NCBI GenBank assembly: GCA_938075415.1
Contig: CALJHC010000003.1
Span: 620,001 to 684,000 of the forward strand
Source: an uncultured Rubripirellula sp.
GTDB taxonomy: Bacteria; Planctomycetota; Planctomycetia; Pirellulales; Pirellulaceae
Direction of reading: 5' to 3'
DNA: 64,000 bases
How positions within the stretch are numbered: position 1 is the stretch's first letter; each line of letters opens with the position of its first letter. The notes below the pieces were generated by a model. That model made no database searches. It saw only the letters and a list, made by a program, of their open reading frames with translations, and was not told the origin of the DNA. Below, piece after piece: positions 47,581 through 56,940 of the stretch. Position numbers and translations under genes: made by a program.

Positions 47581-49500
47581 ATGCCGACGTCACCGAGCCG
47601 ACACCGATTTCTAAAATTCCGCGACAAAGCGAGAAAAAAAGCCAACAAGCCCTCCAGTGGATCATTTCACGGCCAGAGTGCCAAGAAGATAGGCACACGC
47701 GAACGATCTTTCTCGGAATTATTCTTTGAATTCCTTCGTCTTACCGCCGGGCATCGTCCTCAAATTATCTCGGCACTTGCGCTTCTTACCGTTGGTATCG
47801 GACTGCGGTTGATTCCACCACTCGGCACAAAATTAGCAATTGACCTGGCGTTGACAAAACCGCCCGGGCCGATTCCCTCATGGCTAACTTCGTTTAACCC
47901 ACCTCAAGAACCACTCGCCATCCTGATTGCCATTGCCGGCATGGTAGTTCTGGTCACAGCTACATCGACTTTAGTTCATTTAACAAGCCGTTGGCTTGCG
48001 ACAAAAACGGTAAACCAAACTCAAGTAGCAATTCGCAAGAAAGTTTTTGAGCACGCCATAAAACTGCCCCTCAACCTGGTGCAAGACTTGAAAAGTGGGG
48101 GTGCGGCAAGCTTGATAAGAGAAGATGCGGGAGGTGTTGCCGACCTGATCTTCAGCATGCTTTACAACCCCTGGCGCGCAATCATTCAGTTGACCGGTAG
48201 CTTGATCATTTTGACACTTGTCGACTGGAAATTGATGGTCGGTGGACTGCTGCTACTGCCGTTAGTATGGGTCAGCCATCGAACGTGGATCAATCGCATC
48301 CGTCCCCTGTATCGAGACATTCGAAAACAACGTCAAGCAATTGACGGAAGCGTTACTGAGACATTTGGTGGGATACGTGTTGTGCGAACATTTGCCCGAC
48401 ATCGGCATGAGACATCACGGTTTGTGCGAGAGGGCAATTATCTGATTCGGCAACAACTTTTCACTTGGTGGTGGACTCGACTGATTGAAACGGTTTGGGA
48501 AGTGGTAATCCCCTTGGCCTCAACGGCTTTACTTTTATATGGCGGCTACCAAATCATCGAGTCACAATTGACCCTCGGCGACCTCATGATGTTTTTGGTT
48601 TATCTGACAATGCTGCTTGATCCACTTGCAACCTTGGCCGCCAGCGCCGCCACTTTCCAAAACAATCTAGCAGGTTTAGATCGCATTCTTGATGTACTGG
48701 AGGTTAAGCATGAACTACCAACCAACCCCGATTCTGTTGTTGTTCAGAAAGCAAAAGTCCCAGGAAGGATTGAGCTGCAGAATATAAATTTCACTTACCC
48801 GGGCAGTGACCAGAAAGTGCTACGTGATGTTTGCTTTGAGGTTAACCCAGGCGAAACCATTGCTCTGGTAGGTCGTAGCGGAGCCGGAAAGACAACTTTG
48901 ACAAATCTCATCGCTAGGTTCTATGATCCAACATCAGGCCATATCAAGCTTGACGGGCGTGACCTTCGAGACATTGACCTTAGCAGTTACCGACAACTTC
49001 TTGGCATCGTTGAGCAAGATGTATTTTTGTTTGATGGGACCATTCGGGAAAATATCAGCTATTCCCGTCGTGACATCAGTGAAGATACCGTTCGCATCGC
49101 GGCATCGATGGCAGCAGCACACGATTTTATTTCACGCCTTCCCCTTGGGTACGATTCCCGTATTGGAGAGAGAGGTGTCAAACTCTCCGGCGGCCAGCGT
49201 CAACGAATTGCGATTGCCAGAGCGATTTGCGCGGACCCCAAAATATTGATTCTGGATGAGGCCACCAGCAACCTCGACAGTGAGAGCGAGCAGCTGATTC
49301 AATCCAGCCTCCAAGAACTGTTGAAAGATCGCACAGCGTTTGTGATTGCACACCGCCTCAGCACAATTCGCAATGCGGATAAAATTGTTGTGCTTGATGA
49401 TGGTCGTGTCATTGAAACCGGGACCCATGAAAACCTTCTGGCCAAAGGCGGAGCCTATAGCGAAATGATTAGACTTCAAATGTCAGATATCAATAGTTAG
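47581..49500 (+). CDS. ABC exporter, fused membrane and ATPase domains (MsbA-like)
   Basis: A 639-residue half-transporter. About 45 basic N-terminal residues are followed by a six-helix ABC membrane domain (about 50-350) and an ATPase domain with Walker A GRSGAGKTT, signature LSGGQRQRIAIARA, Walker B ILILDEATSNLD and the H-loop AHRLST. It is the lipid-A/multidrug exporter type and acts as a homodimer; the substrate is not predictable. The PQQ-propeller gene follows closely, so co-transcription is likely although a functional link is not obvious. Confidence 0.93.
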   Translation: MPTSPSRHRFLKFRDKARKKANKPSSGSFHGQSAKKIGTRERSFSELFFEFLRLTAGHRPQIISALALLTVGIGLRLIPPLGTKLAIDLALTKPPGPIPSWLTSFNPPQEPLAILIAIAGMVVLVTATSTLVHLTSRWLATKTVNQTQVAIRKKVFEHAIKLPLNLVQDLKSGGAASLIREDAGGVADLIFSMLYNPWRAIIQLTGSLIILTLVDWKLMVGGLLLLPLVWVSHRTWINRIRPLYRDIRKQRQAIDGSVTETFGGIRVVRTFARHRHETSRFVREGNYLIRQQLFTWWWTRLIETVWEVVIPLASTALLLYGGYQIIESQLTLGDLMMFLVYLTMLLDPLATLAASAATFQNNLAGLDRILDVLEVKHELPTNPDSVVVQKAKVPGRIELQNINFTYPGSDQKVLRDVCFEVNPGETIALVGRSGAGKTTLTNLIARFYDPTSGHIKLDGRDLRDIDLSSYRQLLGIVEQDVFLFDGTIRENISYSRRDISEDTVRIAASMAAAHDFISRLPLGYDSRIGERGVKLSGGQRQRIAIARAICADPKILILDEATSNLDSESEQLIQSSLQELLKDRTAFVIAHRLSTIRNADKIVVLDDGRVIETGTHENLLAKGGAYSEMIRLQMSDINS

Positions 49501-49566
49501 ACACCAATGAAAGCTGAAGACGCGTGGACCTGGCGAACGACGATTAAACGCAATACAGAAAAAGTA

Positions 49567-50898
49567 ATGCAACAAAGAAATTGGATTGGCATAATCTTCC
49601 TTGCCCTTTTTCAGATTTCGTCGCTTCAAGGATTTGGCGAAGACTGGCCACAATGGCGGGGACCGTCGCGGGATGGACGTTCCAACGAAACAGGGTTACT
49701 GAAGCAGTGGCCTTCTGACGGCCCAAAACTAGCATGGCATTATCAGAATGCTGGAAGTGGTTTTTCGTCAATTGTTACCGTGGCTGATCGAGCCTACACA
49801 CTCGGGACGCACAAAAATTTCACTGTCGCTCTCTGCTTAAATCTCGATACCGGAAAGCTTCTCTGGAAAACGAAATTAGGACGCCTCGGAAATTCACAGG
49901 ATTACGATATCAACTGGGGAGCAGGTCCACGCAGTACGCCAACTATCAGCGAAGGAAAAGTCTACGCACTCACGGATCTCGGAACCATCGCCTGCTTGAA
50001 GGCTGAAAATGGTGAACTCATTTGGAAACAGAATTTAGTTGATGATTTTGGTGGCGTAATACCGGAGTGGGGATACAGTGGTTCTCCGCTAATTGATGAA
50101 GATCGCCTTGTCGTTACACCGGGAAAGACCAACTACATGGTTGCCTTAAATTCTGGAACAGGCGAAAAGAAATGGAGCAGCCATAACTACGACGTTGCGG
50201 CCCAGTATGCCTCGGTAATGAAAGGTCAGATTGCAGGACGCACCTATTATTTATCCGCCAACAAAGAGGGGTTGGTTGCTTTTGACCGTCAGTCCGGAAA
50301 ACTGCTTTTTTCTCACGATGCCACCAGTAACACCGTTGCAGCTGCCAGCACTCCGCTGATCAAAGATAATCTGATCTACCACTCCAGCGGCTATGGGGGT
50401 GGTAGCGTCTTGCTAGAACTGAGCAAGAACCAAGAGAACGAGATACAGATCACTCAACGGTATCATCTCACCGGCCGAACGATGAGAAATCACCACGGCG
50501 GCGTTGTCCTTGCAGACAACGCCGTCTTTGGCTTCACCGAGGCAAACCGAGGGACATGGATTGCACAAGATCTGGCGACCGGCAGCGTTCTCTGGGAGGA
50601 AAGAATTCGTCCCAACCAAAGCGGCTCGGCCTGCTTTGCAGATGGATTCCTTTACTGCCATCTGGACAAGGATAGAACCGTCTCACTGGTTCAACTAAGC
50701 CGAATGCAATGGGAGAGCAAAGGAATATTGTATCTGCCAAAAATCTTGAAGGTCGCAGCAGGCGACAAGGATGAACCAGCCCCAAAACCGTCATGGACGC
50801 ACCCAAGCATCGCAAATGGAAAGCTGTTCATTCGCGATCAGGAAAATATTTACGCCTACATGATTGCTGCAGATGCTTACTTACAGATCAGAAAATGA
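49567..50898 (+). CDS. Secreted PQQ-type beta-propeller protein
   Basis: A 443-residue exported protein. A signal peptide ([19 protein letters not shown]) is followed by the planctomycete [13 protein letters not shown] motif and repeated propeller blades with the GKLLWK, GELIWKQ and GSVLWEE tryptophan-docking pattern. Many such proteins exist per planctomycete genome; some may be quinoprotein dehydrogenases, but no quinone-binding catalytic residues can be confirmed here. The ATG at 49567 begins directly before the signal peptide; an in-frame ATG at 49507, 6 bp after the ABC stop, would prepend 20 polar residues. Confidence 0.85.
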   Translation: MQQRNWIGIIFLALFQISSLQGFGEDWPQWRGPSRDGRSNETGLLKQWPSDGPKLAWHYQNAGSGFSSIVTVADRAYTLGTHKNFTVALCLNLDTGKLLWKTKLGRLGNSQDYDINWGAGPRSTPTISEGKVYALTDLGTIACLKAENGELIWKQNLVDDFGGVIPEWGYSGSPLIDEDRLVVTPGKTNYMVALNSGTGEKKWSSHNYDVAAQYASVMKGQIAGRTYYLSANKEGLVAFDRQSGKLLFSHDATSNTVAAASTPLIKDNLIYHSSGYGGGSVLLELSKNQENEIQITQRYHLTGRTMRNHHGGVVLADNAVFGFTEANRGTWIAQDLATGSVLWEERIRPNQSGSACFADGFLYCHLDKDRTVSLVQLSRMQWESKGILYLPKILKVAAGDKDEPAPKPSWTHPSIANGKLFIRDQENIYAYMIAADAYLQIRK

Positions 50899-50962
50899 TT
50901 TACCAATAAAAACCTTCAGCTTCCAAGGTCTGGAAAGCCAAGTCGATCCATGAGACGGAGGA

Positions 50963-52009
50963 TTATCTTTGATAGATCGGCAAAAACGATCGGTTCAGCT
51001 GCAACATGATCAGGTTGATAGCGGTGACGTAGACAGGATGAATCGCTCCTTCCCAATACCCGTCAGGTCGCTGCTCGCTGACAATACGATCGTATAACCG
51101 ATCACGAAACGGCAGCCAAAGCTCGTCTCCCTGACGGTAGACTACCTGACTGTAATAAAGGTAAGTGTAGTGCCAGTGCCCAAAAGCACGTGTGCCGTCG
51201 CTGATATCATGCAGCGCCTCCTTTGTGTACTTAAACATTTCAGGCACGTTGTCACTGTCATAGTCTCCTGCGTTGTAAAGCGCAGCTAGCGCCGCTGCGG
51301 TAATCGCCGGTCGACTTGTACCCATCTGTTGACTGCTGTAGCTGATTCCTCCGTCAGGGTTTTTACAGGCATAGATATAGTCTTTGGCATTATCAATGAT
51401 CTTACCGCTAACCGGTATTCCCGCATTGCGACAGCCTCTTAGCCCTTGCACCTGAGTGATGGTAGTCGAACCCTCGTCAAAGTTATTTCCTTCGCGAGCG
51501 GAAACGTAACCCCAGCCACCTGCATCGGTTTGTGCACTTCCACTGAACTCAACGGCCTTTGATAAAACATCGACTAATTCTTGACGTCGATCCAACAAGC
51601 CCTCTTCTCCCAGGACTTGAGACAACATCAGCATCGAAAATCCATGACCGTAGGTGTAGCGTGAATCCGTTTGGGGATCACCAATCAATCCATTGTTGCG
51701 ACTCTTGCTGATAAGAAAGTCTGAAACCCTGGCAATTTCTTTTGCGTAAGGACCTTGAGTTGTGGTGCTACCACTCGCAATTAACGCGGTCCCAGCCAAA
51801 GCGGCAATGGCAGTCGGATAAACCTGTGTGTTCCACTGCCCCCGAGAGGATTGCGTTCGACTCAACCAATCGAGCCCTTTCTTGATGGAATCATTCCACC
51901 GATCATCCTGCGGTCCCACTTGGGCAGAAACCGATCGCGGCAAGGCACTCGAGAGTGTCAATGAAGCAGCAATTTTCAGCCAATCACGCCGTGCACTAGG
52001 TTGACTCAT
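50963..52009 (-). CDS. Tat-exported prenyltransferase/squalene-oxidase-repeat protein
   Basis: A 348-residue alpha-toroid protein with a twin-arginine signal (SARRDWLKIAASLTLSSALP). QW-like repeats and the segments GGWGY, GGISYSSQQ and PDGYWEGA place it with terpene-cyclase-like and alpha-2-macroglobulin-like toroids. It lacks the DxDD acid motif of squalene-hopene cyclases, so cyclase activity is doubtful, and its substrate is probably outside the cytoplasm. The ATG at 52009 has GGAG about 7 bp upstream. A perfect 8-bp inverted repeat lies 52-72 bp upstream of this start. Confidence 0.88.
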   Translation of the reverse strand: MSQPSARRDWLKIAASLTLSSALPRSVSAQVGPQDDRWNDSIKKGLDWLSRTQSSRGQWNTQVYPTAIAALAGTALIASGSTTTQGPYAKEIARVSDFLISKSRNNGLIGDPQTDSRYTYGHGFSMLMLSQVLGEEGLLDRRQELVDVLSKAVEFSGSAQTDAGGWGYVSAREGNNFDEGSTTITQVQGLRGCRNAGIPVSGKIIDNAKDYIYACKNPDGGISYSSQQMGTSRPAITAAALAALYNAGDYDSDNVPEMFKYTKEALHDISDGTRAFGHWHYTYLYYSQVVYRQGDELWLPFRDRLYDRIVSEQRPDGYWEGAIHPVYVTAINLIMLQLNRSFLPIYQR

Positions 52010-52060
52010 GGAAACTCCAATCGAATCATTTTTGGATGGCAAAAATTGGAATAATACAAT

Positions 52061-52081
52061 TCAAAGCTGCATGAGCTTTGA
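52061..52081. promoter_or_regulatory. 8-bp perfect inverted repeat upstream of the toroid gene
   Basis: TCAAAGCT-GCATG-AGCTTTGA, 52-72 bp before the start codon at 52009 on the minus strand. A candidate operator or 5' UTR hairpin; no T-run follows, so it is not a terminator. Confidence 0.4.
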
Positions 52082-52285
52082 TGCAAAAGTTTAAGTGGGA
52101 ACAAAACGTGAACCAACCGGTCCTTTTCTCGAAATTCTTCTCGCTTATCATTTCGAGCAACGCAGCAAAAGTCGCAAGAAACGATTGATTGAAAATTACA
52201 AGAGCAACGAGCGATTCGGCCACCCTAATATTGTAGTCGGAATCAGATCAAGGCACTCCTGCACTTTTGACTGTCTGAAATCTCA

Positions 52286-53173
52286 CTAATCTTCAACCCA
52301 ACTAGAATGACGTCCCCGACGCAACTGACAAGCTGGGCAGAAAAAAGTACTTCGTTGGGCTTGAACCGTTCGCCGAATACGCCCCTGACGACAACGACCG
52401 CATGGCTCGTCTTCTCGATCGTAAACCCGATGGAAGTGCTGATAACCGCCCTCACCGTTGATCGCGTTTCGATAGGTCCCATCACTCAGAGTACTACCCT
52501 CGTACTCAATTGCATCGAGAAGGACTCGACGAGCTGCCTGATGAATCCGACTCCACTGATCCCGACTTAATCGGTGACATCGGGTTCGCGGGTCGATTCC
52601 GGCCAGAAACAAAATCTCTGAAGCATAAAGATTACCGATTCCGGCTACAGCAGCTTGATCCATTAAGGCTACCTTGATTGCCCGCGTACTCTTCCCCAGT
52701 CGCTGGCGGTAAACCAAATCGTCCATCGCCAGCGCATCAGGGCCAAGACGATGACAAACACGTTGATCCAGTTCCTCAGACGTCATACATCGGACTGTGC
52801 CGAGTCCTCGACGATCCCAAAAAAGCAACCTCATGTGATCCGGCTGACCTCCCGCGACGTCTGGGTCGCGGGAAAGGCAAAACTCGAGTCGCAAATGCGT
52901 CTGATTGGGTGGATCTTTCAGAAGTACCAGACCGGTCATGCGTGGTTCGATCACGATGTAGATCGAGTTGTCGGACCGTATCAACACGCGTTTCCCTAAT
53001 CGGCTAACCGAATCAACTCGGGTACCGACCAGTTGTGAGGCAATGGCTGTTAAACTGGGTTGAATTAAGATTGGTCGCAAGCGGCAGGGCAACTCATTGA
53101 CCGATTCGAAGCGGCATCCGATGATCGATCGAATCCCGCGACACATGGTCTCCACTTCAGGTAGTTCCGGCAT
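52286..53173 (-). CDS. mutM: Formamidopyrimidine-DNA glycosylase
   Basis: A 295-residue base-excision repair enzyme removing 8-oxoguanine and other oxidised purines. The N-terminal PELPEVET block, with the catalytic proline after the initiator Met and the following glutamate, and the GKRVLI lysine segment are intact; the H2TH helix region GIGNLYASEILF is present, and the C-terminal C4 zinc finger reads CGRC...CPAC. About 15 residues extend beyond the finger. It is transcribed away from the long gap before trpB and looks monocistronic. Confidence 0.96.
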   Translation of the reverse strand: MPELPEVETMCRGIRSIIGCRFESVNELPCRLRPILIQPSLTAIASQLVGTRVDSVSRLGKRVLIRSDNSIYIVIEPRMTGLVLLKDPPNQTHLRLEFCLSRDPDVAGGQPDHMRLLFWDRRGLGTVRCMTSEELDQRVCHRLGPDALAMDDLVYRQRLGKSTRAIKVALMDQAAVAGIGNLYASEILFLAGIDPRTRCHRLSRDQWSRIHQAARRVLLDAIEYEGSTLSDGTYRNAINGEGGYQHFHRVYDREDEPCGRCRQGRIRRTVQAQRSTFFCPACQLRRGRHSSWVED

Positions 53174-53857
53174 TTCTGACCCTCAGCATGGCTCTGTCAT
53201 CCAAAAATTTCGATCAACGCATTCTAAAATCGTGGGTAGGGCCACCATCGCCTCCGTGAGCAGATCATTACAGAAAGCCTACCGGTGAGCAGCTTTGATG
53301 CAGGCATGACGACGGAACGGGTAATTGGCAACGTCACCGCCGAATCTCTAACTCCACAAGAATTTACATCGCCAAGACATGACTGGAGTGGCCAAAAATT
53401 TAGCGTTGATGACTGAGATCATCGAATCCGGCAGCATAATCCGAATCTTGAAAGTCGGCAGCTTCAGGTTTTGTCGTCACCCAAATAAAAAAATGAATGG
53501 ATTGAGCAATCACCAATAGTTGGGAAGGAGTTACCTAAAATTGATGAGGAACCAAAAAAACATCGAATGCAGAGACCTGAAAATGGCCAGAAAATGTAAT
53601 TCATGGCCACGAAGTGTAAGTATCGAGAATGTCGACTGATTCTCACGCTTCGGAGCGTTGACCATTTGCCCTGATCTGTGGAAAATCATGGGTGAAGACC
53701 GGACGGCCGAGTGCGGTAAACGGTCTCTGACTTGGTGTCGAGATTATCGCAATTTTTCAAAGTGACCGATCATGCAGATCTCCTGTTTGCATCAATCATT
53801 ACCGGATTGCCTCGCCTCCACGCCCACCTTTCACCGGATCCACCGAAAAGTAGATAA
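53174..53857. other. Long divergent gap between mutM and trpB
   Basis: About 680 bp. It holds two imperfect 20-bp tandem units (53583-53602 and 53603-53622), a hairpin ACGCT-TCGG-AGCGT near 53645 and a longer stem GACCG/CGGTC (53697-53725), all before trpB. A short minus-strand frame (53400-53516) is also open but unsupported. No Trp-rich leader peptide followed by a terminator was found. Confidence 0.4.
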
Positions 53858-55081
53858 ATGAGCACCTTGCCTGAAACCCCCAATGCCAACATGGCTGTAC
53901 CCGATCAAGAAGGACGTTTTGGCAAATTTGGCGGTCGATTTGTGCCAGAGACATTAACTACGGCTTTGGAGCAGTTATCCGAAGAATACGAGAAAGCCAA
54001 GCACGACCAATCCTTTCAATTCGAGTTGTCAGAACTGCTAAGGACTTTTGTTGGAAGACCAAGCCCGCTGTATCATGCCAAAAGATTAACCGCCTCCGCA
54101 GGGGGTGCCAAAATCTGGCTCAAACGCGAGGACCTCAACCACACCGGTGCTCACAAAATCAACAATACCATCGGTCAAGCTCTTCTAACACTTCGAATGG
54201 GAAAAACTCGGGTCATCGCTGAGACAGGCGCTGGCCAACACGGTGTTGCGACAGCCACCGCATGTGCCCATTTTGGACTGCCTTGTGTTGTTTACATGGG
54301 CAGCGAAGACATTCGTCGCCAAAAACCAAATGTATTCAGCATGAAGTTAATGGGCGCCGAAATACGGCCGGTTGAAAGTGGGTCGAAGACGCTTCGTGAT
54401 GCAGTGAATGAGGCCATGCGTGACTGGATGTCTTCGGTGGAGGACACGCATTACATCATTGGTAGTGTCATCGGGCCGCACCCATTTCCCATGATGGTAC
54501 GAGATTTCCAATCGATCATCGGGCGGGAAGCGAGATCACAGTGCTTGGAGACATTTGAGCAACTGCCCGATTGCGTCGTCGCATGTGTCGGAGGTGGCAG
54601 CAATGCTGCTGGCATGTTCTACCCCTTTGTTGATGATGACGGCGTCAGACTGATCGGCGTCGAAGCGGGGGGGCGTGGAGCCAGCCCAGGCGATCATGCC
54701 TCTCCCCTGACCTTCGGCAACCCAGGAGTTCTTCACGGAAGTTACAGCTACGTGATGCAGGATGAGGATGGACAAACTTGTGATGTCCATTCGATGAGTG
54801 CTGGCCTTGATTACCCTGGGGTCGGTCCAGAGCATAGCTACTGGAAAGACACGGGAAGGGTTGACTATTTGGAATGCGGCGATGAATCTGCCATGAAAGC
54901 TTTTGATCAACTCGCTCGAACCGAGGGTATCATTGCGGCACTTGAAACCAGCCATGCCATTGCCAAAGCACTTGAAGTCGCAAAAACAATGTCGCCTGAT
55001 CAAAACCTTTTGGTCTGTTTATCAGGTCGAGGTGACAAAGATGCGATGGAAATTGCCAGGTTACGTGGTGAAGATTGGTGA
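53858..55081 (+). CDS. trpB: Tryptophan synthase beta chain
   Basis: A 407-residue PLP enzyme converting indole and serine to tryptophan. The PLP lysine segment HKINNTIGQ, the [10 protein letters not shown] loop, the phosphate-binding [10 protein letters not shown] and the SGRGDKD C-terminal block are all conserved; this is the TrpB1 type that normally works with TrpA. trpA is not adjacent: the next gene is an unrelated metallo-hydrolase, so TrpA must be encoded elsewhere. The ATG at 53858 starts at the usual distance before [14 protein letters not shown]. Confidence 0.97.
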   Translation: MSTLPETPNANMAVPDQEGRFGKFGGRFVPETLTTALEQLSEEYEKAKHDQSFQFELSELLRTFVGRPSPLYHAKRLTASAGGAKIWLKREDLNHTGAHKINNTIGQALLTLRMGKTRVIAETGAGQHGVATATACAHFGLPCVVYMGSEDIRRQKPNVFSMKLMGAEIRPVESGSKTLRDAVNEAMRDWMSSVEDTHYIIGSVIGPHPFPMMVRDFQSIIGREARSQCLETFEQLPDCVVACVGGGSNAAGMFYPFVDDDGVRLIGVEAGGRGASPGDHASPLTFGNPGVLHGSYSYVMQDEDGQTCDVHSMSAGLDYPGVGPEHSYWKDTGRVDYLECGDESAMKAFDQLARTEGIIAALETSHAIAKALEVAKTMSPDQNLLVCLSGRGDKDAMEIARLRGEDW

Positions 55082-55203
55082 TCCCTCACTTGGGAATCCT
55101 TTTTACGCTGATCATCCGGTCACGCGGGGCGGATAAAATACGAACAAAGTAAATAGCAGTACCAACGGTCTGAAAAGCCAAAAGCCTTGAAAGATTTTTT
55201 GCC

Positions 55204-55905
55204 ATGACATCGATAACTTGGCTCGGCCACGGCAGCTGGCTGATCGAATGCGATAACCATCGTATTCTTCTTGACCCTTTTCTCAGCGATAACCCTTCCG
55301 CAACGGCTAAACCGGATGATTTTTTCGACTGCCACCACATTCTGATCTCTCATGGTCACTTCGATCATGTCGCGGACGCAGCTCAGATAGCGAAAAATTC
55401 TAATGCGACAGTGATCGCCATCCATGAAATTGCGCAGTGGTTTGCCGAGCAACATCAGATTGAACAAACAATCGGAATGAATTTGGGTGGTCAAGTGACG
55501 CTACCGTTCGGAACATTAAAAATGGTTCCTGCAGTTCATAGTAGTCAGCTACCAGATGGATCCTCAGGAGGTGTCGCTGCTGGCTTTGTCTTAACGACTG
55601 GTGGCCGTCGCATCTACTTTGCTTGCGATACAGCCTATTTTGGCGACATGGCACATTACGCCGGCGGCGTCGATCTGGCAGTGCTGCCAATTGGTGATTT
55701 ATTCACCATGGGAATTGAGGAAAGCATCGCCGCGATCCAGACAATTCAACCCACCCAAGTCCTACCCGCTCACTACAACACTTGGCCACCGATCACGGTT
55801 GATGTTGAGATGTGGACAAAGAAAGTAAGGGAAGAAACAGAAGCTGAACCGATTGTTCTTCCGGTAGGTGGATCGGTTCAACTCGACTCGACACTCGCAA
55901 AATAA
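55204..55905 (+). CDS. Metal-dependent hydrolase, UPF0173/metallo-beta-lactamase fold
   Basis: A 233-residue protein of the UPF0173 family (YtkL-like). The metal motif [11 protein letters not shown], a second histidine in [12 protein letters not shown], the aspartate in [11 protein letters not shown], and [10 protein letters not shown] at the end give a complete dinuclear site. Family members are putative hydrolases of unknown natural substrate. It begins 122 bp after trpB and may be read from the same promoter; an SDR gene follows 26 bp downstream. Confidence 0.92.
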   Translation: MTSITWLGHGSWLIECDNHRILLDPFLSDNPSATAKPDDFFDCHHILISHGHFDHVADAAQIAKNSNATVIAIHEIAQWFAEQHQIEQTIGMNLGGQVTLPFGTLKMVPAVHSSQLPDGSSGGVAAGFVLTTGGRRIYFACDTAYFGDMAHYAGGVDLAVLPIGDLFTMGIEESIAAIQTIQPTQVLPAHYNTWPPITVDVEMWTKKVREETEAEPIVLPVGGSVQLDSTLAK

Positions 55906-55931
55906 GCAACGGCGAAAAACAGGCAGCAGCA

Positions 55932-56684
55932 GTGAAAAAAACAATCTCGGTTGTCACCGGCGCCGGTTCAGGAATTGGCCGAGCCGTCGCTACGGCACTG
56001 ATTCGGGAAGGCTATTTTGTTTTTCTTGCAGGTCGTCATTTGAAGTCGCTTGATGAGACGCGTCGGCTCGCTGGCGGCGATTCGAATAACAGTGAATCAG
56101 TGAAAACTGATGTGACATCCGAATCAAGTGTGGAATCCTTATTCGGGAGAGTCAGCAATCGATTTGCAAGATTAGATCTTCTTTTCAACAATGCGGGCAC
56201 CGGATCACCTGCGGCAGAGATTGACTCCATTTCTCTCGAACAATGGAATCATGTGGTTGCCGTTAATCTCACCGGATCATTCCTGTGCAGCCGCGCCGCT
56301 TTTACGTTAATGAAGCGTCAGAATCCTAAGGGCGGCCGAATCATCAACAATGGTTCCATCTCAGCTACCACACCGCGTCCCCTTTCAGTGCCCTACACAA
56401 CCACCAAGCATGCGATCACAGGTCTGACAAAATCGCTCGCATTGGATGGCCGAGAACATGACATCACCTGTGGCCAGATTGACATCGGCAATGCGGATAC
56501 TGGAATGGCCACAAAGATGAAACAGGGAATCCTGCAAAGCCATGGCGAGATTCAGGTAGAACCGACCATTGACGTTCAATCAGTCGCCGAGTCTGTCTTG
56601 TTGATGGCAAAAATGCCTGCTGGGACCAACGTCCTACAAATGACGGTGATGGCTGCAAAGATGCCATTTGTCGGCCGTGGGTGA
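55932..56684 (+). CDS. Short-chain dehydrogenase/reductase
   Basis: A 250-residue classical SDR. The cofactor motif TGAGSGIG, the NNAG segment, and the catalytic Ser with YTTTK (YxxxK) are present, so an NAD(P)-dependent alcohol/ketone oxidoreductase is expected; the aspartate/arginine signature hints at no clear cofactor preference. It uses a GTG start at 55932. It follows the metallo-hydrolase gene by 26 bp and is probably co-transcribed. The substrate is unknown. Confidence 0.92.
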   Translation: MKKTISVVTGAGSGIGRAVATALIREGYFVFLAGRHLKSLDETRRLAGGDSNNSESVKTDVTSESSVESLFGRVSNRFARLDLLFNNAGTGSPAAEIDSISLEQWNHVVAVNLTGSFLCSRAAFTLMKRQNPKGGRIINNGSISATTPRPLSVPYTTTKHAITGLTKSLALDGREHDITCGQIDIGNADTGMATKMKQGILQSHGEIQVEPTIDVQSVAESVLLMAKMPAGTNVLQMTVMAAKMPFVGRG

Positions 56685-56940
56685 GCATTGCCTGAGAAAG
56701 CAATGAATTACCCATATTCTCTGCCATCAGCATCGACAGTCGGTCAATGCTCAATACCAGAATCATTCTTGGTAAACTACAGTCCCGCAACGCGAAACTA
56801 GGCTCTCATAGAGAGAGCAAGTTTTCGGCTCGCGCCTCAATGATTGTGACCTTTCACGTGCCATTTGGTCACATTTAAATCGGCATCATCGTGTTAGCAC
56901 GACCAAATTGACCCGAGCCCGTCCACAGACAGGATCAATC

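Noticed and set aside
53400..53516. 38-codon TTG-started minus-strand frame between mutM and trpB
   Set aside because: A hydrophobic stretch followed by an acidic end looks protein-like, but there is no ribosome-binding site and such frames are common by chance.
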